In this document: positions 26,031 to 33,805 of the stretch, piece after piece
Layout: each line of letters starts with the position of its first letter
Position numbering within the stretch: position 1 is the stretch's first letter
Origin: UBA7398 sp964632545
GTDB lineage: Bacteria > Actinomycetota > Actinomycetes > Nanopelagicales > Nanopelagicaceae
Assembly (NCBI GenBank): GCA_964632545.1
Contig: CAZWBQ010000007.1
Location: 16,740-80,739 of the forward strand
DNA length: 64,000 nucleotides
Reading direction: 5' to 3'
The notes under the pieces: model-generated
Seen by the model: only the letters and a program-made list of their open reading frames with translations
The model's database searches: none
Told to the model about the DNA's origin: nothing
Position numbers and translations under genes: made by a program

Positions 26031-26402
26031 GGGGGTGAACGGTCTCGACTTTGGATGTTGGGACAGGGGAAGCGGGCCGAGGAAGCCGGGATGATCTCGT
26101 AAACCAAAAACCCGTGCAAACAATCAAGCGCCAGTACAACTGCCGCTGATTACGCTCTCGCTGCATAAGCGAGCCTCGTAATCCGTTAGCCCAAGTGCGC
26201 CCTCGCCTTGGAATCTAGCGCCGACAGAGGGCTTACTTATTCATAAGGTTGCGATTATGAATCGGGAAATCTTCCGCAAATGAGTTCGTTGACTACATGT
26301 GCGCGTGAGAGTCAGAGCTGAGAAAACGAATAGCGCACTACGCCCGTAGAAGCCCTGTTTTAGTACCAGAGGACCCGGGTTCGATTCCCGGCACCTCCAC
26401 CA
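26031..26402 (+). ncRNA. ssrA: transfer-messenger RNA
   Basis: 372 bases with an encoded CCA. The ends form a tRNA-Ala-like acceptor: GGGGGTG pairs with CACCTCC and gives the G3-U70 pair that alanyl-tRNA synthetase reads. The 3' part has the GGGTTCGATTCCCGG T-arm. The tag reading frame runs from the resume codon GCC at 26130 to TAA at 26166-26168 and encodes ASTTAADYALAA, the same length and ending as the mycobacterial tag ADSHQRDYALAA; the AAGC-GCC context of the resume codon also matches. The DYALAA end is a ClpXP-type degradation signal. No terminator hairpin was recognised behind it. Confidence 0.97.
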
Positions 26403-26476
26403 TGCTTTATTTGCGCGTTCGAAAAATTAGTTGCTGCAAATTTAATTAATAGTTAAAGGAGTAGTAATTTCCCTAT

Positions 26477-26722
26477 TTAATTTACTATTCCATAAACCAG
26501 GACAACTATGAAGAGCGCCCAAATAATTTGTCGAAGCGGTTTTTTCAATAATAACTTTGAAGTACTTGGTAAAAACGAGAGTGCCAAGATAATTATTCCA
26601 GTAAGAATTATGGCTAGGCTATGGATTGCAATATTAGAAGCGCCAGTTTGATAGCGCCAATTTAGAAATCCGACTGCGAAGAGCGTGTAACCAGCTAAGC
26701 GAAAATAAAGAAGTGGGTTCAT
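26477..26722 (-). CDS. small membrane protein, unknown function
   Basis: 81 residues from ATG 26722 (an ATG at 26740 adds six). Three hydrophobic segments fill most of the chain (about 5-20, 33-50, 63-79), separated by NWRYQTGASN and a basic KLLLKKPLRQ loop. No recognised family. It lies 75 bases beyond the tmRNA on the opposite strand. Small size and lack of a known match make it a modest call, but the frame has clear membrane-protein character. Confidence 0.45.
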   Translation of the reverse strand: MNPLLYFRLAGYTLFAVGFLNWRYQTGASNIAIHSLAIILTGIIILALSFLPSTSKLLLKKPLRQIIWALFIVVLVYGIVN

Positions 26723-26805
26723 GTGCAAAATGTATCCCAAGCGATCTCCAAGTCAATGGTCAATTGAACCAAGCCAATCCTTAAATAAACCAAGCCAATC
26801 CTGGA

Positions 26806-27111
26806 TTAATCTTGGATAAGTCCTTTATCGGGGTTCCGATTTCCGCGCATTTGTTTAATGGTGCGATAAAGGGCAAAAGTTGAAATTCCGAAACCGAATA
26901 AGCCATAGAGGCGGCCACCAATTCCAATATTTGCGGTCATGAAAATTACGCCGATAAATATTGCTGGGAGCGCAAAAAGTATCACCGCGGCAACTCTCAA
27001 TTTATTAAACGAGGATTTAGCTGGCTCAATAAATGTTAGCCCTAGCGCAATTGGTCCACCGACAACAGTAATTGCTGCCATTAGAGCTACTAGAACTGCA
27101 AGTGACTTCAT
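26806..27111 (-). CDS. small membrane protein, unknown function
   Basis: 101 residues with three hydrophobic segments (about 4-27, 38-60, 65-83) and a charged C-terminus (KQMRGNRNPDKGLIQD). No recognised domain. About 65 bases separate it from the other small membrane gene downstream on the same strand. The family and role are unknown. Confidence 0.5.
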   Translation of the reverse strand: MKSLAVLVALMAAITVVGGPIALGLTFIEPAKSSFNKLRVAAVILFALPAIFIGVIFMTANIGIGGRLYGLFGFGISTFALYRTIKQMRGNRNPDKGLIQD

Positions 27112-27168
27112 AGGTAAACATTAGAGCATTCAAAGCAACTATATTCAAAAGGAATAATTAATTCCTAC

Positions 27169-28488
27169 TCAGGCGGCATCATTTATGGGGCGAGCGGGAA
27201 CTTGGTAAATCTTTCCAGTTGGCGAGGTCCAAGTACAAGATCCATCACTTTCACTTATTAATTCCCAACCACCATGGGTTTTCATTCGATGATGTCTTCT
27301 ACATAAAACTCCTAAGTTCGAGATTGAAGTTTCACCACCGGAATCCCAACTTTTTGCATGATCGATATCGCTAACTCTCGCTGGCTGTCTACAACCTGGA
27401 AACCGACAAGTGCGATCACGCGCAGTAAGAAAATCAATCAGCGCTTGCGGCGGTTCATATGTTTCTCGACCTAAATTAAGTAGTTCACCACTTATTGGAT
27501 CTGTAACGAATCGTTTCCACTTTCCATCCGCCGCTAATTCACGGGCGACAGATGCGGGGATCGCACCGTATCCCGCAAGAATGCCTGGATTTTCTGAAAG
27601 CCCTAAAAGAGTTGGTAAATCAATAGTTAAGTTAACGGTAACTGGTCGTCGGTGCGGTTTATAGGAATCTATGTTCTGTGCGAGGAAAGTAGCGGCTAAA
27701 GATGTAAGTGCATCTGCCCGCTTCATATCTAAAGTTCGCTCATCATCTAATGGTGAAATACTTACATCGCCGCCATTGATTTCGGATTCTTGCCTAGCCA
27801 ACGCATCAATTGCGAGCATTACAGTTTGGGCATCAGCTGCTGGCAATAGCGCAACAATGGTCGCCATCCCATCAGGTTCTGCATACATAGTAACTTTGCG
27901 ACAATCCCGCGCATGCTCTGCGGCAGCTTCAAAAATTTCTGGTGAAAGTTTTGCAATTGTGCCACGAACTTTATTTGCAACTTGAACTGGTGTATGAAAT
28001 TCAGCATGCGAAATAGCTTTTAACTCAATTTCCGCAATTGCAGCGGCCGATAAACCTTTTCCAATTACTTCAGCACTTTCGCGAGCAATTACAGATGCGT
28101 GTGCTGCAGATATTTCACCATTTGCTAAAGCGGCACAAGTATTAGGCAAATGATTTACAAGAGTGCGAGCTACATCAATTCGATGCTGCGCTGTTCCACT
28201 AGAGAGCCGGAGCGCCGCCGCAATTTCCTCGCGCTCAGAATCATCAACTCCACTCCAGATTGAATCGGCTTTAGAAGGCTCATTTCCAGCTACTGCAACA
28301 ATGGCGCTCTGCATCAAAGCTTGTAGCCAACCAGATTGTTTTTCCAGCGCTGCCAAATAATCAACTCGTCCTGATGCGGACAATGAGAATGGATCAATCG
28401 CAACGAGCTCCGTCAAAATTTCTATCCCAGCACGGGTATTAAGTAGACGAAGGATATTTTCGTCGGTTAGCTCGGTTGCGATCTCCAT
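27169..28488 (-). CDS. DUF222 protein with C-terminal HNH nuclease domain (13E12 family)
   Basis: 439 residues. The N-terminal three quarters is DUF222, rich in helices, with the conserved AHASVIARES and the RADALTSLAATFL region. The C-terminus (about 355-410) is an HNH domain with RTCRFPGCRQPARVSDIDH followed by NLGVLCRRHHRMKTHGGW. Such 13E12-type proteins are common and often multicopy in actinobacterial genomes; their natural role is not established and they are not shown to be mobile by themselves. No inverted repeats or target duplications were seen at the ends. The zinc-binding cysteines and HNH histidines are intact. Confidence 0.9.
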   Translation of the reverse strand: MEIATELTDENILRLLNTRAGIEILTELVAIDPFSLSASGRVDYLAALEKQSGWLQALMQSAIVAVAGNEPSKADSIWSGVDDSEREEIAAALRLSSGTAQHRIDVARTLVNHLPNTCAALANGEISAAHASVIARESAEVIGKGLSAAAIAEIELKAISHAEFHTPVQVANKVRGTIAKLSPEIFEAAAEHARDCRKVTMYAEPDGMATIVALLPAADAQTVMLAIDALARQESEINGGDVSISPLDDERTLDMKRADALTSLAATFLAQNIDSYKPHRRPVTVNLTIDLPTLLGLSENPGILAGYGAIPASVARELAADGKWKRFVTDPISGELLNLGRETYEPPQALIDFLTARDRTCRFPGCRQPARVSDIDHAKSWDSGGETSISNLGVLCRRHHRMKTHGGWELISESDGSCTWTSPTGKIYQVPARPINDAA

Positions 28489-28591
28489 GTGAGAAGCATC
28501 TAAAACAGGTCTGACAAAAATAAAAAGTTATTCACAGCCGATAAAATTTTTTCAACTTGCATTCCCACCCGATGTAGTTGAAACTTCAACC

Positions 28592-29680
28592 ATGCCCGCC
28601 GTAACCGTAAAAGATATAACTGTCCTACCGCGCGTAATCGCATCACCCAAATCAAGCGCGCGCACCGTAAAAAGCGTTACTTCCGCACCGCAAGGTTACG
28701 AAGGCGAAGGCTTCCCGGTACGACGCGCATTTCATGGTGTGGACCTTGCCGATGTAGATCCATTCATCATGATGGATCAAATGGGCGAAGTTGAATATTC
28801 ACCTGGTGAACCAAAAGGAACACCATGGCATCCGCATCGCGGGTTTGAAACTGTTACATACATTATTGATGGCATCTTCGATCACTTCGATAATCACGGC
28901 GGCGGTGGCACGATTTCAAATGGCGATACGCAATGGATGACTGCTGGAGCTGGAATTTTGCATATCGAAACCCCACCGGAACATTTAGTAATGAGCGGCG
29001 GTCTTTTTCATGGATTCCAACTTTGGGTAAATCTTCCAGCAAGTAAGAAATGGTCAACACCGGCTTATCAAGATATTCGCGCAAAGAACGTAGAACTTTT
29101 ATCTTCGAGTGATGGCGGTACTTTAATTCGTGTTATCGCTGGCGAAGTAGCTGGACATCAAGGGCCCGGAACTACGCAAACTCCAATCACAATTGTGCAT
29201 GCAACATTGCAACCTGGCGCACAACTTCGCTTGCCGTGGAATTCTGCATATAACGCACTGGTTTACACAATGAGCGGACGCGGCACGGTTGGCGATGAAC
29301 ATCGTCCCTTACAGATGGGGCAACTTGCAGTATTCGATAACGCAAATTTCGATAACGCAAATGTAGATGGCGATCTATTAGTGGTAACTGCAGATAAAGC
29401 GCAAGAATCGCGCGCACCAGAAATGGATGTAATCATTCTCGGCGGTGAGCCAATTCGTGAACCGGTTGCCTGGATGGGTCCATTTGTAATGAATACCAAG
29501 CGCGAAGTTTTGCAAGCATTCGAAGATTTCCAAAAAGGGGCACTTGGAATTGTGCCTGCTGATCATAAAGAATTTGTCCGGCAACGCGGCGCTGCTCTTA
29601 ATCGTTCCGGTGAAGGATCAAAACTCAGCAGTGATATTTTGAGCGTGCACGGAGCACCTACGGAGATGCAAGAAGGTTAA
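28592..29680 (+). CDS. pirin family protein
   Basis: A bicupin metalloprotein. Pirin metal ligands are visible in the N-terminal cupin: His80 and His82 (PWHPHRGFE), His124 and Glu126 (ILHIETP). The second cupin and the pirin C-terminal GGEPIREPVAWMGPFVMNTKRE follow. At 362 residues it is longer than most pirins (about 230-300), mainly through N- and C-terminal extensions. Bacterial pirins include quercetin dioxygenases and regulators of pyruvate metabolism, so the role here is open. A local duplication (FDNANFDNAN) lies in the second cupin. Convergent with pntB. Confidence 0.9.
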   Translation: MPAVTVKDITVLPRVIASPKSSARTVKSVTSAPQGYEGEGFPVRRAFHGVDLADVDPFIMMDQMGEVEYSPGEPKGTPWHPHRGFETVTYIIDGIFDHFDNHGGGGTISNGDTQWMTAGAGILHIETPPEHLVMSGGLFHGFQLWVNLPASKKWSTPAYQDIRAKNVELLSSSDGGTLIRVIAGEVAGHQGPGTTQTPITIVHATLQPGAQLRLPWNSAYNALVYTMSGRGTVGDEHRPLQMGQLAVFDNANFDNANVDGDLLVVTADKAQESRAPEMDVIILGGEPIREPVAWMGPFVMNTKREVLQAFEDFQKGALGIVPADHKEFVRQRGAALNRSGEGSKLSSDILSVHGAPTEMQEG

Positions 29681-29697
29681 GCGTTTATAATTTAGAA

Positions 29698-31089
29698 TTA
29701 CAAAGCTTTAAGAGCGCCAACTACTTTTGTTAGTGAAGCTTTAGCGTCACCGAATAGCAGAGTGGTCTTTGGATCAAAGAGCAATTCGTTTTCGATACCG
29801 GCAAATCCTGGACGCATGGAACGCTTCAAGAATATTACGTTTCCAGCAAGTGATACATCTAAAATTGGCATTCCATAAATTGGGCAACCAGGTGTGTTCT
29901 TTGCAGCAGGATTTACCACATCGTTGGCACCAATAATTAACGCAACATCGGTTTGTGGGAAAGTTGGATTTACTTCATCCATCTCCGCAAGTTGTTCATA
30001 AGGAACATTTGCTTCTGCCAACAGAACGTTCATATGTCCTGGCATACGACCTGCAACTGGATGAATTCCGTAAGCAACATCAATACCTTTTGCAGTTAAT
30101 AAATCAGCAAGTTCGCGAACTGTATGTTGGGCTTGCGCAACGGCCAAACCAAAACCTGGAACGATCACAACGCGGCGGGCATAGTTAAGCAAAATCGCAA
30201 CATCGTCTGGCGAGCCAGATCGAACTGGCCGAGTTTCGCCGCCAGCTGCAACATCTTGCGGTTTTGCGGTAAATGCACCGAAGAGCGTGCCAAATAGTGA
30301 GCGGCCCATCGCTTCTGCCATCAAACGAGTCAAGATAGTTCCGGATGCGCCAACTAGTGTTCCAGCGATGATCAATAAAGTGGAATTGAGTACATATCCG
30401 CTTGCTGCAACAGTTAAACCAGTAAATGCGTTTAATAGCGAAATTACAATTGGCACATCTGCGCCACCAACTGGGAGTACAAAGAGCACGCCAAATAGCA
30501 GTGATAAACCAGCAAGAACTAAGAGCGGCGTAGTGCCAAGTGAGTTGATTACCCAGCCACCGCAACCTAATACTCCAACTAACGTTCCAGCAATTACAAA
30601 ACGCCCGCCAGGAAATACAACTGGGCGAGTGGTCATTAACTCTTGCAACTTCATAAAAGTAATGATCGAACCAGAGAATGAAACGCAACCAACTATTACG
30701 GTAAATACAGTGGCAACAACTTCGGCGCCAGTTGCCGTATTTCCAAGTCTTAAATATTCAACGATTGCAACTAGTGCTGCAGCGCCGCCACCAACACCAT
30801 TAAATAGCGCAACAAGTTGCGGCATCTGGGTCATCTGCACTTTACGAGCTGCTGGGACTCCAATTAATAAACCAACAACCATCGCACCAAGAATCCAACC
30901 AAGATTATTTAGTGGCAGTGAGGAATCTTTGCTGGCATAAAAGAAAACTACAACGGTAGCAATAGTTGCACCTAGCGCACCAATTAAATTACCGCGTCGT
31001 GCCGTGCGTGGATGTGATAATCCTTTAAGTGCAAGAATAAAACAGACGCCAGCAGATAATCCGATTAAATCGTAGATAGCGCGGCTCAC
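29698..31089 (-). CDS. pntB: NAD(P) transhydrogenase subunit beta
   Basis: Membrane (domain II) and NADP-binding (domain III) subunit of the proton-translocating transhydrogenase, which makes NADPH from NADH using the proton gradient. Several membrane helices occupy the first 270 residues. The NADP-binding motif is VIVPGFGLAVAQAQH, followed by IHPVAGRMPGHMNVLLAEA and the C-terminal LFGDAK. Length is 463. The start overlaps the pntAB stop by four bases. Confidence 0.96.
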   Translation of the reverse strand: MSRAIYDLIGLSAGVCFILALKGLSHPRTARRGNLIGALGATIATVVVFFYASKDSSLPLNNLGWILGAMVVGLLIGVPAARKVQMTQMPQLVALFNGVGGGAAALVAIVEYLRLGNTATGAEVVATVFTVIVGCVSFSGSIITFMKLQELMTTRPVVFPGGRFVIAGTLVGVLGCGGWVINSLGTTPLLVLAGLSLLFGVLFVLPVGGADVPIVISLLNAFTGLTVAASGYVLNSTLLIIAGTLVGASGTILTRLMAEAMGRSLFGTLFGAFTAKPQDVAAGGETRPVRSGSPDDVAILLNYARRVVIVPGFGLAVAQAQHTVRELADLLTAKGIDVAYGIHPVAGRMPGHMNVLLAEANVPYEQLAEMDEVNPTFPQTDVALIIGANDVVNPAAKNTPGCPIYGMPILDVSLAGNVIFLKRSMRPGFAGIENELLFDPKTTLLFGDAKASLTKVVGALKAL

Positions 31090-31388
31090 TTTGGCTCCTT
31101 CGCTTTCTCTTTACCTTTTCCTTTGAACATTTCTAACATTCGATCTGTCACTACAAATCCGCCAACCATATTTATTGTGGCCAAGACGATTGCAGCAACC
31201 GATAATCCAAGTTCTAAATTTGTTGAGCTGTGATCAGCGACGATGATGGCACCAACCAAAATAACGCCATGAATCGCATTGGCACCGCTCATTAACGGGG
31301 TATGGAGAGTTGAAGAAACTTTAGAAACCACTTCAAAACCCACGAAAACTGCAAGTACGAAGATTGAAACAATTGCCATTGGTTCCAT
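31086..31388 (-). CDS. pntAB: NAD(P) transhydrogenase subunit alpha, membrane part
   Basis: 100 residues forming the alpha-subunit membrane domain as a separate chain, with about three helices and the conserved SSTLHTPLMSGANAIHGVILVGA segment. A lysine-rich C-terminal tail (GKGKEKAKEPK) is present. It lies between pntAA and pntB with overlapping or abutting ends, giving the three-subunit PntAA/PntAB/PntB form. Confidence 0.95.
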   Translation of the reverse strand: MEPMAIVSIFVLAVFVGFEVVSKVSSTLHTPLMSGANAIHGVILVGAIIVADHSSTNLELGLSVAAIVLATINMVGGFVVTDRMLEMFKGKGKEKAKEPK

Positions 31389-32545
31389 TACTTCTTACCT
31401 CCATTTAATTGCGGTGTGCGTTTTGCGCCGTCATGAGTCAACGCGGCCGCATCGATAATTTCATCTGCAAAATCTGGCGCGATAGTTCCGCTGTTCTTGC
31501 CTTCTACGTTCTCAGTTTTTGTCATTAGGAGCAGTAAATTCACAACGTTGCGGGAGTAGAGCGATGATGCATGGAAAGGAAGTTGCGACGGTACATCTTT
31601 GCCGCCCCAAATCTTCACGCCATTTGCAGTTACTACTATTTCGCCAGGTTTTGATCCTTCAACGTTTCCACCAGTTTCAGCAGCTAAATCAACGATGATC
31701 GAACCGGGCGCCATCTTGCTAAACATTTCAGCAGTAACTAATCGTGGCGCAGGGCGACCAGGAACCGCAGCAGTAGTAATAAGTACATTTGATTTAGTAA
31801 TAAAAGGCGTCAAGAGTTCGCGTTGCTTTGCAGCGCGCTCTTCGGTCATTTCGCGAGCGTAACCGCCAGCGCCTTCGAGTGCTTCTAACTCTAATTCAAT
31901 AAATGTTGCGCCCATCGAACGAACTTCATCTGCTGAAGATGGTCGAACGTCGTAAGCGGAAACTACTGCACCAAGGCGGCGTGAAGTTGCAATGGCTTGC
32001 AATCCAGCAACGCCAGCGCCAAGTACAAGAACTTGCGCAGGTGTAACAGTTCCGGCTGCAGTCATTAAGAGTGGGAAAAATCTTGGTGACAATTCCGCGC
32101 CAACAAGTGCGGCACGATATCCAGCGCATAGCGCTTGTGAAGTTAGCGCATCCATAGATTGTGCGCGCGAAATACGGGGCACCATTTCTAATGAGAATGC
32201 AGTTACGCCAGCAGTTGCAGCGGCATCAATTGAATCAGTTGCAGTAGTTGGTGATAAGAAAGATATTGTCACTGCACCCTTTTTGACAGATTTAAATTGG
32301 CCTGGCGTTAGTGGTTGCACTGAAGCTATAACGTCTGCTCTTCCTAATTCACTTTGAATATTAGCGGTAGCGATAATCTCTGCACCAGCGGCTTGAAATT
32401 CGCTATCTGTGGCTTGCGAATCGGCACCAGCGCCAGTTTCGATTGCAACCGTTAAACCAGCACGAGTTAACTTTGAAATTATATCTGGGACTAATGCAAC
32501 TCGTTTTTCGCCGGATTTTATTTCTTTAGGGACAATTACGCGCAT
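31388..32545 (-). CDS. pntAA: NAD(P) transhydrogenase subunit alpha, NAD-binding part
   Basis: Domain I, the NAD(H)-binding part of the transhydrogenase, related to alanine dehydrogenase. It starts VPKEIKSGEKRVALVPD, and its Rossmann motif is VLVLGAGVAGLQAIATSRRLGA with VSAYDVRP. Length is 385. There is no Shine-Dalgarno site; TAATCT, which includes the argF stop, lies seven bases before the ATG, so it may have its own leaderless promoter in addition to read-through from argF. Confidence 0.95.
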   Translation of the reverse strand: MRVIVPKEIKSGEKRVALVPDIISKLTRAGLTVAIETGAGADSQATDSEFQAAGAEIIATANIQSELGRADVIASVQPLTPGQFKSVKKGAVTISFLSPTTATDSIDAAATAGVTAFSLEMVPRISRAQSMDALTSQALCAGYRAALVGAELSPRFFPLLMTAAGTVTPAQVLVLGAGVAGLQAIATSRRLGAVVSAYDVRPSSADEVRSMGATFIELELEALEGAGGYAREMTEERAAKQRELLTPFITKSNVLITTAAVPGRPAPRLVTAEMFSKMAPGSIIVDLAAETGGNVEGSKPGEIVVTANGVKIWGGKDVPSQLPFHASSLYSRNVVNLLLLMTKTENVEGKNSGTIAPDFADEIIDAAALTHDGAKRTPQLNGGKK

Positions 32546-32552
32546 GGGTGTC

Positions 32553-32558
32553 AGATTA
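32553..32558 (-). promoter_or_regulatory. candidate -10 box TAATCT of pntAA
   Basis: On the minus strand, TAATCT then GACACCC then ATG. The first three bases are the argF stop codon TAA. Confidence 0.4.
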
Positions 32559-33500
32559 CTGCTTTACGCCAATTATTTCACCGTTTACCAAGTGAAAAAG
32601 AAGTGACTGAATGGTGGTTCTTCGATGAAATGCTTCACGCCAGATCACAGATTTTGTTCCATCAATCACATTTGCGGCAACTTCTTCACCGCGATGTGCG
32701 GGAAGGCAGTGCATAAAAATTGAATCTTTTGCAGTCAATGACATTAACGATTCAGTAACAGCAAAAGGGGCTAGCACTTCAATTTTTTCTTTTCGTTCTG
32801 ACTCGGGGTCGCCCATCGACATCCAAACATCGGTATAAAGAACGGAAGCATCTTTAGCTGCAACTTCCGGATCGTTAATAACTTCAATTTTCGCACCAGA
32901 TTCTTCTGCAATTTTATTTGCGGTTTCAATAGCTTGCGCGCTGGGTGACCATTTACCGGATGGCGTTGCAGTAACAACATGCGCACCCATGATTGCACCC
33001 ATGATTAACCAAGAGTTAGCCATATTGTTGCCATCTCCGAGATACACAAATTTTCTGCCAGAGATATCACTGCCAAAGTTTTCACGAATAGTTAACCAAT
33101 CGGCAAGCAATTGAGTTGGGTGATCATCATCGGTTAATGCATTGATAATTGGAATCGTGGAATGTAAACCCAGTTCGTCAACATCTGCTTGTGCAAAAGT
33201 GCGAACAATCATTGCGCTGCAGAACCCACTGATAATTTTGGCGGTATCAGAAATTGTTTCACCGCGACCTAATTGCAAATCATCGCCGCGTACAAAAATT
33301 GGCGAACCACCTAAATGTGCAACTGCAGTTTCTGATGCAAGTCGGGTTCTAGTTGATGGCTTAGTCATATAAATGGCAACGGTTTTATTAGCTAACGCTG
33401 TATTAGACCTAAGTGGGTTTTCCGCAAATTGCGCCGCGGTATCCAATATCAATTCGACATCGGCTCGCGATAAATGTTCGGTGCGCAATAGGTCTTTCAT
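32556..33500 (-). CDS. argF: ornithine carbamoyltransferase
   Basis: Makes citrulline from ornithine and carbamoyl phosphate in arginine synthesis. The carbamoyl-phosphate loop STRTR is at about 53-57, and HCLPAHRGEEVA carries the ornithine-side cysteine; DDDHPTQLLADWLTI is the other conserved block. Length is 314. No other arginine gene lies beside it, although argS is 12 kb away. It is the first gene of a transcript with the transhydrogenase genes. Divergent from DUF3039, and both promoters fit into 35 bases. Confidence 0.95.
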   Translation of the reverse strand: MKDLLRTEHLSRADVELILDTAAQFAENPLRSNTALANKTVAIYMTKPSTRTRLASETAVAHLGGSPIFVRGDDLQLGRGETISDTAKIISGFCSAMIVRTFAQADVDELGLHSTIPIINALTDDDHPTQLLADWLTIRENFGSDISGRKFVYLGDGNNMANSWLIMGAIMGAHVVTATPSGKWSPSAQAIETANKIAEESGAKIEVINDPEVAAKDASVLYTDVWMSMGDPESERKEKIEVLAPFAVTESLMSLTAKDSIFMHCLPAHRGEEVAANVIDGTKSVIWREAFHRRTTIQSLLFHLVNGEIIGVKQ

Positions 33501-33506
33501 CTGCTT

Positions 33507-33512
33507 AGTTTA
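33507..33512 (-). promoter_or_regulatory. -10 box TAAACT of argF (leaderless-type promoter)
   Basis: On the minus strand, TAAACT then AAGCAG then ATG. It shares a 35-base divergent region with the DUF3039 promoter. No ArgR box was recognised. Confidence 0.5.
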
Positions 33513-33523
33513 ATCACACCGAT

Positions 33524-33529
33524 TATGAT
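33524..33529 (+). promoter_or_regulatory. -10 box TATGAT of the DUF3039 gene (leaderless-type promoter)
   Basis: TATGAT, six bases, then ATG at 33536; no Shine-Dalgarno site. One of the best matches to the consensus in the window. Confidence 0.6.
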
Positions 33530-33535
33530 TCGTGC

Positions 33536-33805
33536 ATGGGTTTTTTTACACGCGGGCGCGATACCGATACCGACACAATTCTCGCTCCAGTAACCGAACG
33601 GCTTGATGAAGGTGATCACGAGCGTTTTTCACATTATGTGAAGAAAGAAAAGATTGTTGAATCAGCAGTATCTGGGAAAACCGTTACTGCGCTTTGTGGC
33701 AAAAAATGGATTCCAACTCGAGATCCAGAGCGATTTCCAATCTGCCCAACTTGCAAAGAGATTCATGCAGGTTTGCGAAAAGAACCAGATACGCCCAAAC
33801 CTTGA
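33536..33805 (+). CDS. DUF3039 family protein
   Basis: 89 residues, unknown function, restricted mainly to actinobacteria. Two zinc-ligand-like pairs are seen in ALCGKKW and CPTCKEIH, so a small zinc-binding fold is likely. It opens a plus-strand group with a GH18 protein, clpS and DUF2017. Its stop TGA shares one base with the next ATG (TGATG). Confidence 0.9.
   Translation: MGFFTRGRDTDTDTILAPVTERLDEGDHERFSHYVKKEKIVESAVSGKTVTALCGKKWIPTRDPERFPICPTCKEIHAGLRKEPDTPKP

Noticed and set aside
26121..26165. tmRNA tag starting at GCA 26116
   Set aside because: That frame gives no ALAA ending and runs past the conserved stop; the GCC frame at 26130 gives DYALAA and matches the mycobacterial context.
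27169..28488. DUF222/HNH gene as a mobile element (homing endonuclease or insertion)
   Set aside because: No terminal repeats, target duplication, intron or intein boundaries were seen around it; such proteins are ordinary multicopy actinobacterial genes.
30287..30940. Open frame of 217 codons on the plus strand inside pntB
   Set aside because: Antisense to the conserved pntB membrane helices; Pro/Thr/Ser-rich translation typical of reversed hydrophobic codons.
33694..33804. Upstream extension of the GH18 reading frame
   Set aside because: It would overlap DUF3039 and hide the signal peptide; ATG 33805 gives a proper signal sequence and a TGATG overlap.
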